Shown: piece after piece, positions 1 through 9,028 of the stretch | Layout: every line of letters begins with the position of its first letter | Numbering within the stretch: the stretch's first letter is position 1 | Assembly: GCF_009720825.1 (NCBI RefSeq) | Contig: NZ_WNKY01000024.1 | Coordinates: forward strand, 1-64,000 | DNA: 64,000 nucleotides | Source of the DNA: Duganella radicis | Lineage (GTDB): Bacteria; Pseudomonadota; Gammaproteobacteria; Burkholderiales; Burkholderiaceae_D | Direction of reading: 5' to 3' | Position numbers and translations under genes: made by a program | Notes under the pieces: model-generated | The model's input: the letters and a program-made list of their open reading frames with translations, nothing else | What the model was told of the DNA's origin: nothing | Databases searched by the model: none

Positions 1-302
1 CGGCCGTGGCCGGCGACCCCGCCATGCAACCGCCCATGGGCGCCGCCGCGGACACGGCCGGCGCGCCGCCGCCACCACCGCCCGCCTTGACCATGTCCGG
101 CGTGCTGCGCAGCAGCGACAACCAGGTCACGGTGTGGCTCAACGGCGTGCCGCAACCGGGCCTGCAAGGCTTGCTGTCGCCGCAAGGCGTGGCCGCCACC
201 AATCTGACCATGGTGCTGCCGTCGGGCCGCAAGATCACCCTCAAGGCCGGCCAGCGCTACGACCTGAATGAAAGCCGCATCAAGGATGTCAATGAACCCT
301 AA
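1..302 (+). CDS. C-terminal fragment of a pilus/secretion-associated protein (partial)
   Basis: The reading frame is open at the left window edge, so only the last 100 or so residues are visible. It has a proline- and alanine-rich linker (a run of six prolines) followed by a compact domain with alternating hydrophobic residues (VWLNGVPQPG, then LPSGRKITLKAGQRYDL). This layout resembles the C-terminal domains of MshK/GspB-like accessory proteins of MSHA pili and type II secretion, but the resemblance is weak. The stop codon overlaps the start of the pseudopilin gene that follows, which supports translational coupling and a role in the same pilus or secretion machine. Function is inferred mainly from this neighbour. 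The true start lies outside the window. Confidence 0.5.
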   Translation, partial: AVAGDPAMQPPMGAAADTAGAPPPPPPALTMSGVLRSSDNQVTVWLNGVPQPGLQGLLSPQGVAATNLTMVLPSGRKITLKAGQRYDLNESRIKDVNEP

Positions 303-1011
303 GCTTGCGCGCCGGCGCCGGACGCAGTCCGGCTTCACGCTGGTGGAAATCGCCATCGTGCTGCTGATTGTCGGCCTGCTGATCGGCGGCCTGATCGCGC
401 CGCTGTCGTCGCAGATGGAACAGCGCCGCGTCAGCGACACCCGGCGCGTGATGGACGAGGCGCGCGAGGCGCTGTTCGGCTTCGCGCTGCGCAACGGTTA
501 CCTGCCCTGCCCGGCCATCTCGGCCAGCAACGGCCTGGAGGATCGCACCAACAACAGCTGCAACAAGCGCTACGGCTACCTGCCATGGGCCACGCTGGGC
601 GTCGGCCGGCTGGACGGCTGGAACCGTTTGATGGGCTATTCGGTGACGCCGGAGTTCGCCGATTCCAGCGCCCTGTTCACCCTGCGCAGCGCGCGCGACA
701 TCACCATCGCCACGCGCGCGCCCAACGGCCAGTTGACGGCGGCGACCGGCGTGAATGACATTCCGGCCGCCATCATCTCGTTCGGGCGCAATGGCTACGG
801 CGCCACCAGCGACCAGAACACCATCGTCGCCGACGCCGGCGTCGGCAACATCGACGAAAAGACCAATCTGCAAAGCTCCGGCACCGCGCTGATCGCGCGC
901 GAGCCAAGCGACGACCAGCGCGCGCCCGGCGGCGCGTTTGACGACATGGTGATCTGGATCTCGCCCAACATCCTGTACAACCGCATGGTGGCGGCGCAGC
1001 GCTTGCCATGA
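292..1011 (+). CDS. Prepilin-type (pseudopilin) protein with N-terminal methylation motif
   Basis: A 239-residue type IV pilin-like protein. After a short positive leader (NPKLARRRRTQSG) comes the prepilin peptidase site G/FTLVE with the conserved Glu at mature position 5, then a hydrophobic helix of about 20 residues. The C-terminal domain has cysteines in LPCPAIS and NNSCNK that could form a disulphide. An upstream in-frame ATG at 268 exists, but 292 gives the usual short leader and overlaps the preceding stop, so 292 is preferred. The gene overlaps the next one by four bases (ATGA). It most likely encodes a minor pilin or pseudopilin of an MSHA-like or type II secretion apparatus; which one cannot be decided here. 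Confidence 0.85.
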   Translation: MNPKLARRRRTQSGFTLVEIAIVLLIVGLLIGGLIAPLSSQMEQRRVSDTRRVMDEAREALFGFALRNGYLPCPAISASNGLEDRTNNSCNKRYGYLPWATLGVGRLDGWNRLMGYSVTPEFADSSALFTLRSARDITIATRAPNGQLTAATGVNDIPAAIISFGRNGYGATSDQNTIVADAGVGNIDEKTNLQSSGTALIAREPSDDQRAPGGAFDDMVIWISPNILYNRMVAAQRLP

Positions 1012-1775
1012 TGCGGCCCGCGCTCACCATCGCCCGCTACACGCTGCTGGAGGCGCTGCGCAACCGGCTGCTGTGGCTACTGCTGATCATGGCGGCCGGC
1101 GCGGTGGCGGTCAGCGGCTTCCTGAATGAGCTGGCGCTGACCGAAAGCCGCCAGCTGCAAGCGGCCCTGCTGGGCGCGGTGCTGCGGCTGGCGGCGGTGT
1201 TCCTGATCGCCACCTTCGTGGTCACCAGCATGGCGCGCGAGGCCAACGACAAAGGATTGGAGCTGCTGCTGGCGCTGCCCATGCCGCGCGCCGTCTACCT
1301 GTTCGGCAAGCTGGCCGGCTTTGGCGCGCTGGCGGTGCTGCCGGCGCTGTTGTTCGGTGCGCTCGGCCTGTTTTTCGCGCCACCGGCGCAGGCGGCGCTG
1401 TGGGCGTTCTCGCTGCTGTGCGAATGCTGGATCGTGGCCGCCTTCAGCGTGCTGTGCATGCTGACCTTGAGCCAGGTGCTGCCGGCGCTGGCGGCGGCGT
1501 TCTCGTTTTACTTGCTGGCGCGCGTGGTGGCCGCCTTGCAGTTGCTGGGCCACGCCAGCGCCACCGTGCAAAGCGCCAGCCAGCGGGCGCTCAACGCCGG
1601 CATCGACGGCCTGGCGCTGCTGCTGCCGCATCTCGACCAGTTCACCCGCAGCGACTGGCTGGTCTACCACAGCGGCAGCGGCGCCGAGTTCGCCGCCATC
1701 GCCACCCAGACCGCGATCTACGTCGCCCTGCTGGCGGCCGCCGCGTTGTTCGACCTGCACCGCAAAGCCATCTGA
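1008..1775 (+). CDS. ABC-2 type transporter permease
   Basis: A 255-residue integral membrane protein with about six hydrophobic segments, starting with LLEALRNRLLWLLLIMAAGAV and ending just before a short positive tail (DLHRKAI). The opening pattern ARYTLLEALRNRLLWLLL is typical of ABC-2/NosY-like permeases. The stretch SMAREANDKGLELLLALP fits the cytoplasmic coupling region of that family. It starts inside the stop of the pseudopilin gene and is followed closely by another gene, so it belongs to the same operon. No ATP-binding subunit is visible in the window; it may lie upstream. The substrate is unknown; export of a component of the pilus locus is one possibility. Confidence 0.7.
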   Translation: MMRPALTIARYTLLEALRNRLLWLLLIMAAGAVAVSGFLNELALTESRQLQAALLGAVLRLAAVFLIATFVVTSMAREANDKGLELLLALPMPRAVYLFGKLAGFGALAVLPALLFGALGLFFAPPAQAALWAFSLLCECWIVAAFSVLCMLTLSQVLPALAAAFSFYLLARVVAALQLLGHASATVQSASQRALNAGIDGLALLLPHLDQFTRSDWLVYHSGSGAEFAAIATQTAIYVALLAAAALFDLHRKAI

Positions 1776-1783
1776 GGCCGCGC

Positions 1784-2638
1784 ATGACCGCCGCCGCCCC
1801 GCCGCCCGACGACCACGCCTCCTCGCCGGAGGGCGCCGGCCGTGCCGTCCCTTCGCCACCGCCCGGCGCTCGTATTGACGACGCGCCGCAGGGCGCCAGC
1901 CGGCCCGCCCCGGCCTCGCGGCCCGGCTTCCGTATCGGCGCCGCTCAGCGTCAGGCGCCGCGGGCGGTGCTGCTGGCGGTGCTGCTCGCGCTGGCGCTGC
2001 AAATCGGCTGGCAGGCCAGCCGTCCGCCGCCGCGCGCCCGCGCGCAGGATTTGCCGCCTGCGCCGTCGCTGGCCAGCCTGCGACTGGCCGCGCTGGGCGA
2101 CCCGGTGGCGCTGTCCAAGGCCACCATGCTGTACGTGCAGGGCTTCGACGAACAAGCCGGCATCAGCATCGCCTGGCGCGACCTCGACTACCGCAAGGTG
2201 GTGGCCTGGCTGCAACGCGTGCTGGACCTCGACCCGCGCGGCCAGTACCCGCTGCTGGCCGCCAGCGAAGTGTATGGCGGCGTGACCGATCCGGCGCGCG
2301 CGCGCCTGATGCTGGACTTCGTCTACGCCAGCTACCTGGAAGACCCCGACCGCCGCTGGCCCTGGCTGGCGCACGCCGCGCTGGTGGCCAAGCACCGCCT
2401 GCACGACCTGCCGCTGGCGCGCCGCTACGCCGAAGCCATCCGTCTGCACGCCACCGGTCCCGGCGTGCCGGCCTGGGCGCGCGAGCTGGAGATCTTCATC
2501 GCCGAGGACATGAATGAAAGCGACAGTGCGCGCGCCCTGATCGGCGGCCTGCTGCGCAGCGGCCAGATCACCGATCCGCACGAACTCAAATTCTTATCCG
2601 ACCGGCTGGACCAGCTGAATGCCGGCCACAAGCCCTGA
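1784..2638 (+). CDS. Membrane-anchored helical (TPR-like) protein of unknown function
   Basis: A 284-residue protein with a proline/alanine-rich cytoplasmic N-terminus, one transmembrane helix near residues 60-78 (AVLLAVLLALALQIGWQA) and a periplasmic domain of helical pairs resembling tetratricopeptide repeats. I chose the ATG at 1784, eight bases after the permease stop; the frame is open far upstream but that part overlaps the permease and has shadow-like composition. The tight spacing suggests co-transcription with the permease and pseudopilin. No catalytic motif is visible. A scaffold or assembly role is a guess from context only. Confidence 0.6.
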   Translation: MTAAAPPPDDHASSPEGAGRAVPSPPPGARIDDAPQGASRPAPASRPGFRIGAAQRQAPRAVLLAVLLALALQIGWQASRPPPRARAQDLPPAPSLASLRLAALGDPVALSKATMLYVQGFDEQAGISIAWRDLDYRKVVAWLQRVLDLDPRGQYPLLAASEVYGGVTDPARARLMLDFVYASYLEDPDRRWPWLAHAALVAKHRLHDLPLARRYAEAIRLHATGPGVPAWARELEIFIAEDMNESDSARALIGGLLRSGQITDPHELKFLSDRLDQLNAGHKP

Positions 2639-2644
2639 CCCGCT

Positions 2645-2653
2645 TGCTATACT
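2645..2653 (+). promoter_or_regulatory. Extended -10 promoter candidate for the second pseudopilin
   Basis: TG-C-TATACT matches the extended -10 consensus (TGnTATAAT) about 29 bases upstream of the ATG at 2682. A good -35 element is not obvious, as is usual for extended -10 promoters. It would allow the pilin gene to be expressed separately from the upstream operon. Confidence 0.35.
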
Positions 2654-2681
2654 AGCGCCATAAAAATCGAAAGGAATTCCC

Positions 2682-3251
2682 ATGCGTCCAAGCCCACACA
2701 TCACGCGCCAACGCGGCTTTACCCTGGTTGAAATCGCCATCGTGCTGGTCATCATCGGCCTGCTGCTGGGCGGCGTGCTGAAAGGCCAGGGTCTGATCGA
2801 CAGCGCGCGCGTCAAGAACATCATCCAGCAATCGACCTCGCTGACGGCGGCGGTCAACGCCTACCAGGACAAATTCCGCGCCCTGCCCGGCGACGACGTG
2901 CAGGGCACCACCCACGCGCCCGGCGCCACCGGCAACGGCAACGGCGACGGCCAGATCGCCGAGTACCTGCTGGCGCCGCAGCACCTGGCGTTGTCCGGCT
3001 TCATCACCGGCTCCTTCAACGGCACCACCGACTTCATGACCAGCGCCCAGGGCGGCGCGGTCTACATCTACAACGACGTGGTGGCCGGCCGCGGCGGCAA
3101 CGGCGTGCGCCTCGATAACCTGCCGGATTCGTTCGCCGAGCAGGTCGACAGCAAGCTGGACGATGGCAAATACAACACCGGTTCGGTGCGCGCCACCGGC
3201 CCCTACACCAACAACGGCAGCGTCATCCAGCGCACCGCCCTGTTCTTCTGA
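2682..3251 (+). CDS. Prepilin-type N-terminal cleavage/methylation domain protein
   Basis: A 189-residue pilin-like protein: short leader RPSPHITRQRG, prepilin peptidase site G/FTLVE, hydrophobic helix IAIVLVIIGLLLGGVLKG, then a soluble domain that begins with the alpha-1 C half and continues with a glycine- and asparagine-rich region. The soluble domain (ALPGDD, then many NGNGDG-type turns) resembles the group of prepilin-like proteins found beside MSHA genes. An AAAGGA ribosome binding site precedes the ATG. It stands at the end of the pilus-like cluster and is the second pseudopilin in 2.5 kb. Confidence 0.8.
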   Translation: MRPSPHITRQRGFTLVEIAIVLVIIGLLLGGVLKGQGLIDSARVKNIIQQSTSLTAAVNAYQDKFRALPGDDVQGTTHAPGATGNGNGDGQIAEYLLAPQHLALSGFITGSFNGTTDFMTSAQGGAVYIYNDVVAGRGGNGVRLDNLPDSFAEQVDSKLDDGKYNTGSVRATGPYTNNGSVIQRTALFF

Positions 3252-3255
3252 AATT

Positions 3256-3275
3256 AAAAGCACGGCCGTACTTTT
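3256..3275 (+). terminator. Weak palindromic terminator candidate
   Basis: AAAAG-CACGGCCGTA-CTTTT forms an almost continuous palindrome just after the pilin stop, with AT-rich DNA following. It has no proper loop, so it would need to open some base pairs; termination here is plausible but weakly supported. Confidence 0.25.
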
Positions 3276-3317
3276 ATTCGTTTAGAATAGCTGTCACACC
3301 AACCAGCGGGAGACAGC

Positions 3318-4397
3318 ATGTTTGAGGAATTCATCGGCACCAAGGCCGTGTCGGCGCGCCACCAGTTCGACGTGGCGGCGCTGGACGCCTGGCTGCGCCA
3401 GCACGTCGCCGGCTACCCGGACGGCGCGCTGAGCGTGGAGCAGTTCAAGGGCGGCCAGTCCAATCCCACCTTCAAACTCAGCATCGGCGGCCAGCACTAC
3501 GTGTTGCGCACCAAGCCGGCGCCGGCCGCTAAACTGCTGCCCTCCGCCCACGCCATCGAGCGCGAATACCGCGTCATGGACGCGCTGCAAAAACACGGCT
3601 TCCCGGCCGCCCGCCAGTACGCCCTGTGCACCGACGAGTCGGTGATCGGGCGCGCCTTCTACGTGATGGAATTCGTCGCCGGGCGGGTATTGTGGGACCA
3701 GGCCCTGCCCGGCATGACGCCGGCCGAGCGCGCAGCCATCTACGACGAGATGAACCGCGTGATCGCCCAGCTGCACACGGTCGACTACGAGGCCATCGGC
3801 CTGGCCGACTACGGCAAGCCGGGCAACTACTTCGCGCGCCAGATCGAGCGCTGGAGCAAACAATACCTGGCCTCGCAGACCGAAACCATCGACGCCATGG
3901 AGCGGCTGATCGCCTGGCTGCCGGCCAACATCCCGGCCGGCGACGGTGGCGACAACTGCGCTTCCATCGTGCATGGTGACTTCCGCCTCGACAACCTGTT
4001 GTTCCACCCGACCGAGCCGCGCATCCTGGCGGTGCTGGACTGGGAACTGTCGACCCTGGGCCATCCGTTCGCCGATTTTTCCTATCACTGCATGAGCTGG
4101 CACATCGAGCCGGGCAAGTTCCGCGGCATCGCCGGCCTCGACCTGGCGGCGCTGGGCATTCCCTCGCAGCAGGAATACATCGCCCGCTATGCCGAGCGCA
4201 CCGGCAAGCGGATCGCCTTGGCCGACTTCAATTTTTACCTGGCCTTCAATATGTTCCGGCTGGCGAGCATCATGCAAGGCATCATGAAGCGCCACGTCGA
4301 CGGCACCGCCGCCAGCGCCCAGGCGCTGGAATCGGGCCGGATGGCGCGGCCGATGGCCGAACTGGGCTGGGCCTACGCTGGCGGCAAGGCCATCTGA
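3318..4397 (+). CDS. Phosphotransferase family protein (APH/acyl-CoA dehydrogenase 10/11 N-terminal-like kinase)
   Basis: A 359-residue protein of the aminoglycoside-phosphotransferase fold. A glycine loop GGQSNPTF lies near residues 45-52, followed by a lysine in VLRTKP; the catalytic motif VHGDFRLDN puts His219, Asp221 and Asn226 in place, and the metal-binding Asp241 follows in VLDWELSTLGHP. That last motif, with PFADFSYHCM, is characteristic of the family found as the kinase domain of ACAD10/11 or encoded beside acyl-CoA dehydrogenases; two such dehydrogenases lie at 15193-17530. The likely job is phosphorylation of a small molecule such as a 4-hydroxyacyl-CoA during fatty acid breakdown. 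A GGGAGA ribosome binding site supports the start. Confidence 0.85.
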   Translation: MFEEFIGTKAVSARHQFDVAALDAWLRQHVAGYPDGALSVEQFKGGQSNPTFKLSIGGQHYVLRTKPAPAAKLLPSAHAIEREYRVMDALQKHGFPAARQYALCTDESVIGRAFYVMEFVAGRVLWDQALPGMTPAERAAIYDEMNRVIAQLHTVDYEAIGLADYGKPGNYFARQIERWSKQYLASQTETIDAMERLIAWLPANIPAGDGGDNCASIVHGDFRLDNLLFHPTEPRILAVLDWELSTLGHPFADFSYHCMSWHIEPGKFRGIAGLDLAALGIPSQQEYIARYAERTGKRIALADFNFYLAFNMFRLASIMQGIMKRHVDGTAASAQALESGRMARPMAELGWAYAGGKAI

Positions 4398-4495
4398 GGC
4401 TGTGGCGGCCGAGCTTCGCCGCGGACAAAACCCCTTTGTGAAATCGTCCGCCTCGGCTACTATCGTGCTGCCAGCCCCCGACCGAGGCCAGACGC

Positions 4496-7400
4496 GTGCC
4501 AGAGACACAACGCAAACCGCTGCCATCCATCCGCTCGCAGATAGCGCTGCTGGTACTGGCTTGCGCCTTGCCGACGGTGGTCGGCTTCGGCGCCCTGGTG
4601 GCCCAGTTCTACGCCAACGAACGCGAAACCCTCAAGACTGACACCCAGCAGGCCGCGCGCGCCGTGGCCGCCGCCATCGACCGCGACCTGGTGCAAAGCG
4701 AGGGCGCGGCCATGGCGCTGGCCACCTCGCCCAGCGTGCGCGCCGGCGACCTGGCGGCCCTGCGGCTGCAGGCGGGCGCCTTGCTCAGTCCGCAGTTCCC
4801 GGCCTCGCAATTCATCCTCAGCGACGCCAGCGGCAAGATCGTGCTGAATGTGGGCGCGCCGCTGCCCGACACCTTCAATCCGGTCAACAACGCGCGCCGG
4901 CTGGCGCCGCTGTTCAGCCATGGCCGGCCGCAGATGTCGGTGGTGGTGGTGGCCGGCAGCGCGCTGCTGGCGATCGACGTCCCGGTGTTCATCGACAGCC
5001 GCATCCCCTACACCCTGACCGCCCTGCTCAAGCCGGACCGGCTGGCGCGCACCCTCAAGGACGAACACATCACCGCCGACCAGGCCATGACCCTGTTCGA
5101 CGCCGACGGCAATATCGTCGCCCAGGCCGGCGGTCCGCGCCTGCTGCTGGGGCACGCGGCCGATCCGGCGCTGCGCGAGCACCTGCAAAAAGGGCCGGAA
5201 GCGCTGCTGGCGATCGAGGACGCGGCCGGCATCCCGGTCTACATGGGCCTGAGCCGGGCGCCGGTCAGCGGCGCCGCGGTGGCCATCGCCACGCCGCAGT
5301 CGCATGCCAGCCGTTCCCTGCTGGAAGCGGTGTCGCTGATCGCCCTGACCATGCTGGCGGTGCTGGCGGCCGGCTTCTCGCTGGCGTGGGCGGTGGGCGG
5401 CCGCATCGCCCGCTCGGTGCGCGAGCTGGTGGGACCGGCGCAGGCGCTGGCCAGCGGCAAGCCGTTCGCCATGCCGGCCACCTCCTTCCGCGAAGCCGAC
5501 ATGGTGGCGCACGCGCTGGGCGCGCTGGAGGGCGACCTGTTGCGCCACAGCCAGGAACTGGAAAGCCTGGTGGCCGAGCGCACCAGCCAGCTGGAAAAAA
5601 ACCGCAGCCAGCTGGAAACCCTGTACGCCACCGCGCCGGTCGGCCTCAGCTACGTCGACGCCGAGCTGCGGGTGCTGCGCATCAACGACTACCTGGCCGC
5701 GCTCAACCGGCAAAAGGTGGTGGCCCACCTGGGCCGCCACATTGGCGACATGATTCCCGACGCCGAGGTGCGCAACACGGTGCTGGCCGATTACCGCATG
5801 GTGCTGGAAAGCGGCAAGCCGCTGACCGGCCTGGAACGCACCGGCTACCAGGGCGGCGACCCCAGCCAGCGCCGCCACTGGGTGGCCAGCTACTACCCGC
5901 AATTCGGCCCCGACGGCAAGATCATCGGCATCACCGCCCTGCTGCTGGACGTGACCGAGCAAAAGCGGGTGGAGGCGGAGCTGCTGCGCTCGCGCCAGCT
6001 TTTGAGCTCGGTGCTGGAAAACATCCCGGCCATGATCTTCCTCAAGCGCGCCGGCGACCTGCGCTTCGAGATCTTCAACCGCTACGGCGCCCAGATGCTG
6101 GGCACCACCAGCGAACGCATCATCGGCAAGACCGACTACGAGCTGATGCCGGCCGAGATGGCCGACGCCTTCAAGGCCGCCGACCAGCGCGTGCTGGCCA
6201 CCGCGCCGGGCGTGGTCACCGACATCCCCGAGGAACCGCTGGTGACCGCCAACGGCACCCGCTACCTGACCACGCGCAAGGTGGCGCTGCGCGACGCGCA
6301 CGGCCAGCCCACCCACGTGCTGGGCATCTCGCTCGACATCACCGACCGCAAGCAGGCCAGGGAAGTGCTGCACGCCACCGCCGAACGGCTGGCCGCCAGC
6401 GAACACTTCGTGCGCACCGTGACCGACAACCTGCCCGGCATGGTGGCCTACTGGGACGCCAGCCTGCGCTGCCGCTTCGCCAACCGCTACTTCCTCGACT
6501 GGCACGGGGTCAGCCAGCACGCCATCATCGGCGCCCACATGCCGGACGTGGTCGGCCAGCAGGAGTATGCCGAAGGCGAACCCTACGTGGCGGCCACGCT
6601 GGCCGGCGAGCCGCAGGGCTTTGCCGGCCGCCTGCGATGGCCGTCGGGCGAGATCAGCCACACCTGGGTCAATTACATTCCCGACCTCGACGATGCCGGC
6701 GCGGTTAAGGGTTTCTTTGTGCTAGTCTCCGATATCACCGAGTTGAAAGAAACGGAATTGCACTTGCAGGAGCTGAACGAAGAACTGATGGTGGCGCGCG
6801 ACCGCGCCGAGGCCGCCAGCCGCGCCAAGAGCGAATTCCTGGCCAATATGAGCCACGAGATCCGCACCCCGATGAACGCCATCATCGGCCTGGCGCGCCT
6901 GCTGGAGGAGGCGCCGCTGGCGCCGCGCGAACGCGGCTACCTGCACAAGATCCAGTTCGCCACCCAGTCCCTGCTCAGCCTGGTGAACGACGTGCTCGAC
7001 TTCTCGCGCGTGGAGGCCGGCCAGCTGGTGCTGGAGCACGCCCAGTTCAACCTGCAGCACATCCTCGACAGCATCAGCGTGATGCTGAGCGGCAGCGCCA
7101 GCGACAAGGGGGTGGAGCTGGTGTACAACATCGATCCCGCCATGCCGACCGAGCTGGCGGGCGACCCGATGCGCTTGCAGCAGGTGCTGCTCAACCTGGT
7201 CAGCAACGCCATCAAGTTCACCGCCCGCGGCGAGGTGGTGCTGTCGGTGCGCCCGGCCCCGGGCTCGGCCAGGCCGGGCGACCGCGCGCTGCTGGTGGAA
7301 TTCCTGGTGCGCGACACCGGCATCGGCATCGCCGCCGAGCAGCAGGCCGGCATCTTCGAGGCGTTCTCGCAGGCCGACAGCAGCACCAGCCGCAAGTTCG

Positions 7401-9028
7401 GCGGCGCCGGGCTGGGCCTGGCGATCTGCCGCCAGCTGGCCGACATGATGGGCGGCGCCATCAGCGTCAGCAGCGCGCCCGGGCGCGGCGCGGAATTCCT
7501 GTTCGCCTGCCCGCTCGAATGCCCGACGCCGCTGGCGGCGCCGGAACCGCCGCCGGCCAGCAAGTCGCTGTCGGTGCTGATCATCGACGACAACGCCAGC
7601 GTGCGCCAGGCGCTGCTGGCGGCCGGCAACAGCTTCGGCTGGCACACCGCCTGCGCGGCCGGCGCCGAACAGGGCCTGGCCCTGCTGCAAGAATGCGCGC
7701 GCGCCGGCCGCCCCTACGACCTGCTGCTGCTGGACCGCGACATGCCGGGCGTGGACGGCGCCGCCATGCTGCAACAGCTGCCGCCCGGCCTGCACCTGCC
7801 GCCGGTGCTGATGATGACCTCGGAACACCAGGCCGCCACCCTGGTGCAGCAATCGGCCGCGCTCGGCCTGTCCGGCGTGCTGGCCAAGCCGGTCAGCCCG
7901 GCGCGGCTGCTGGAGCGGGTCAGCGCCATGCTGGCCGGCGACCATGCCACCGCCAACGTCCTGACCCAGCTGGAACACGCGCCGCTGCAAGACCGCCTGA
8001 CCGGCATGCGCATCCTGCTGGTGGAAGACAATGAAATCAACCAGGAGGTGGCGCAGTACATGCTGCTGCATGCCGGCGCCTCGGTGGAAGTGGCGGCCAA
8101 CGGCCAGCTGGCGGTGGAACTGCTGGCGGCCGCGCCCGAGCGCTACGACGTGGTGCTGATGGACGTGCAGATGCCGGTCATGAACGGCTACGACGCCACC
8201 CGCGAAATCCGCCGCCAGGGCCTGCTGACCCTGCCGATCATCGCCATGACCGCCAATGTGCTGGAAGACGACCGCCGCCGCGCCAACGAAGCCGGCATGA
8301 ACGCCCACGTGGCCAAGCCGATCGACGTCGAGGAACTGATCTCGGTGCTGACCCGGCTGGTCACCATCCGCGGCGCCACGCGCGAGATGGTGGCGCCGGT
8401 GCCGGCCACACCGGCGCCCACCGCCCGACTGATGCCGCCGCTGTCGCCGCTGCCGGGCATCGACACCGAGGCGGCGCTGGCGCGGCTGGGCGGCAACCGC
8501 GAGGCCCTGACCGCCCTGCTCAAGCGCTTCGAACAGTCGCAGGGCGGCGCCGTGGCCGAGGTGCGCGGCCTGCTGTCCTCCGGCCAGCAGGCCCAGGCGG
8601 CGCAGGTGCTGCACCGCCTGCGCGGGGTGGCGGCCAACCTCGGCGCCAGCGACGTCGCCCGCCTGAGCGCGGCCGCCGAGGCCGTGCTGCACGCGCCGCC
8701 CGGCGACAGCCTGTCCCTGCCCGCCGCCCTGAACCGGCTGGAACAGGCGCTGGAAGTGGTCACGCGCACCGCCCGCGGCCTGGCGGCGCCGCCGCAGGAT
8801 ATTCCGGTAAGCAACACCGAACCGTCCGATCTGGAGCAAAAACTGGCGGAGCTGCAAAGTTTGCTTCAAAATAACAATCTGAAAGCACTGGAACACTACA
8901 GGGCGTTGCGCCCGGCGCTGGCCTCGGCCAGCCAGGCGCAAGCCTTGGGCGAGGCAGTGGAAACCCTCAATTTCAAGGCCGCGCGCCGGATGGTGGAAGA
9001 CATGTTGCAGCGAAAGGAAAGTGCATGA
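4496..9028 (+). CDS. Hybrid sensor histidine kinase with three PAS, two REC and an Hpt domain
   Basis: A 1510-residue inner-membrane sensor kinase. Order: transmembrane helix near residues 15-35, periplasmic sensing region, second helix near 280-302, HAMP, three PAS domains beginning near residues 371, 501 and 635, a HisKA domain with phospho-accepting His787 in SHEIRTPMNA, an HATPase domain with DTGIGI and GAGLGLAI boxes, a first receiver (VLIIDDN, Asp1080), a second receiver (ILLVEDNEINQ, Asp1223) and a C-terminal Hpt domain with His1373 (LHRLRGVAANLG). It therefore contains a complete BarA-like phosphorelay. The start is GTG. The stop overlaps the following diguanylate cyclase by four bases, so the output is probably that REC-GGDEF protein. 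The signal is unknown. Confidence 0.93.
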   Translation: MPETQRKPLPSIRSQIALLVLACALPTVVGFGALVAQFYANERETLKTDTQQAARAVAAAIDRDLVQSEGAAMALATSPSVRAGDLAALRLQAGALLSPQFPASQFILSDASGKIVLNVGAPLPDTFNPVNNARRLAPLFSHGRPQMSVVVVAGSALLAIDVPVFIDSRIPYTLTALLKPDRLARTLKDEHITADQAMTLFDADGNIVAQAGGPRLLLGHAADPALREHLQKGPEALLAIEDAAGIPVYMGLSRAPVSGAAVAIATPQSHASRSLLEAVSLIALTMLAVLAAGFSLAWAVGGRIARSVRELVGPAQALASGKPFAMPATSFREADMVAHALGALEGDLLRHSQELESLVAERTSQLEKNRSQLETLYATAPVGLSYVDAELRVLRINDYLAALNRQKVVAHLGRHIGDMIPDAEVRNTVLADYRMVLESGKPLTGLERTGYQGGDPSQRRHWVASYYPQFGPDGKIIGITALLLDVTEQKRVEAELLRSRQLLSSVLENIPAMIFLKRAGDLRFEIFNRYGAQMLGTTSERIIGKTDYELMPAEMADAFKAADQRVLATAPGVVTDIPEEPLVTANGTRYLTTRKVALRDAHGQPTHVLGISLDITDRKQAREVLHATAERLAASEHFVRTVTDNLPGMVAYWDASLRCRFANRYFLDWHGVSQHAIIGAHMPDVVGQQEYAEGEPYVAATLAGEPQGFAGRLRWPSGEISHTWVNYIPDLDDAGAVKGFFVLVSDITELKETELHLQELNEELMVARDRAEAASRAKSEFLANMSHEIRTPMNAIIGLARLLEEAPLAPRERGYLHKIQFATQSLLSLVNDVLDFSRVEAGQLVLEHAQFNLQHILDSISVMLSGSASDKGVELVYNIDPAMPTELAGDPMRLQQVLLNLVSNAIKFTARGEVVLSVRPAPGSARPGDRALLVEFLVRDTGIGIAAEQQAGIFEAFSQADSSTSRKFGGAGLGLAICRQLADMMGGAISVSSAPGRGAEFLFACPLECPTPLAAPEPPPASKSLSVLIIDDNASVRQALLAAGNSFGWHTACAAGAEQGLALLQECARAGRPYDLLLLDRDMPGVDGAAMLQQLPPGLHLPPVLMMTSEHQAATLVQQSAALGLSGVLAKPVSPARLLERVSAMLAGDHATANVLTQLEHAPLQDRLTGMRILLVEDNEINQEVAQYMLLHAGASVEVAANGQLAVELLAAAPERYDVVLMDVQMPVMNGYDATREIRRQGLLTLPIIAMTANVLEDDRRRANEAGMNAHVAKPIDVEELISVLTRLVTIRGATREMVAPVPATPAPTARLMPPLSPLPGIDTEAALARLGGNREALTALLKRFEQSQGGAVAEVRGLLSSGQQAQAAQVLHRLRGVAANLGASDVARLSAAAEAVLHAPPGDSLSLPAALNRLEQALEVVTRTARGLAAPPQDIPVSNTEPSDLEQKLAELQSLLQNNNLKALEHYRALRPALASASQAQALGEAVETLNFKAARRMVEDMLQRKESA

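Noticed and set aside
1400..1783. Long N-terminal extension of the TPR-like protein within the permease gene
   Set aside because: The segment is a shadow of the permease; the ATG at 1784 gives a normal membrane protein directly after the permease stop.
4460..6661. Long minus-strand open frame opposite the first hybrid kinase
   Set aside because: Composition is that of an antisense shadow and no family motif is present; the plus strand encodes PAS and sensor domains.
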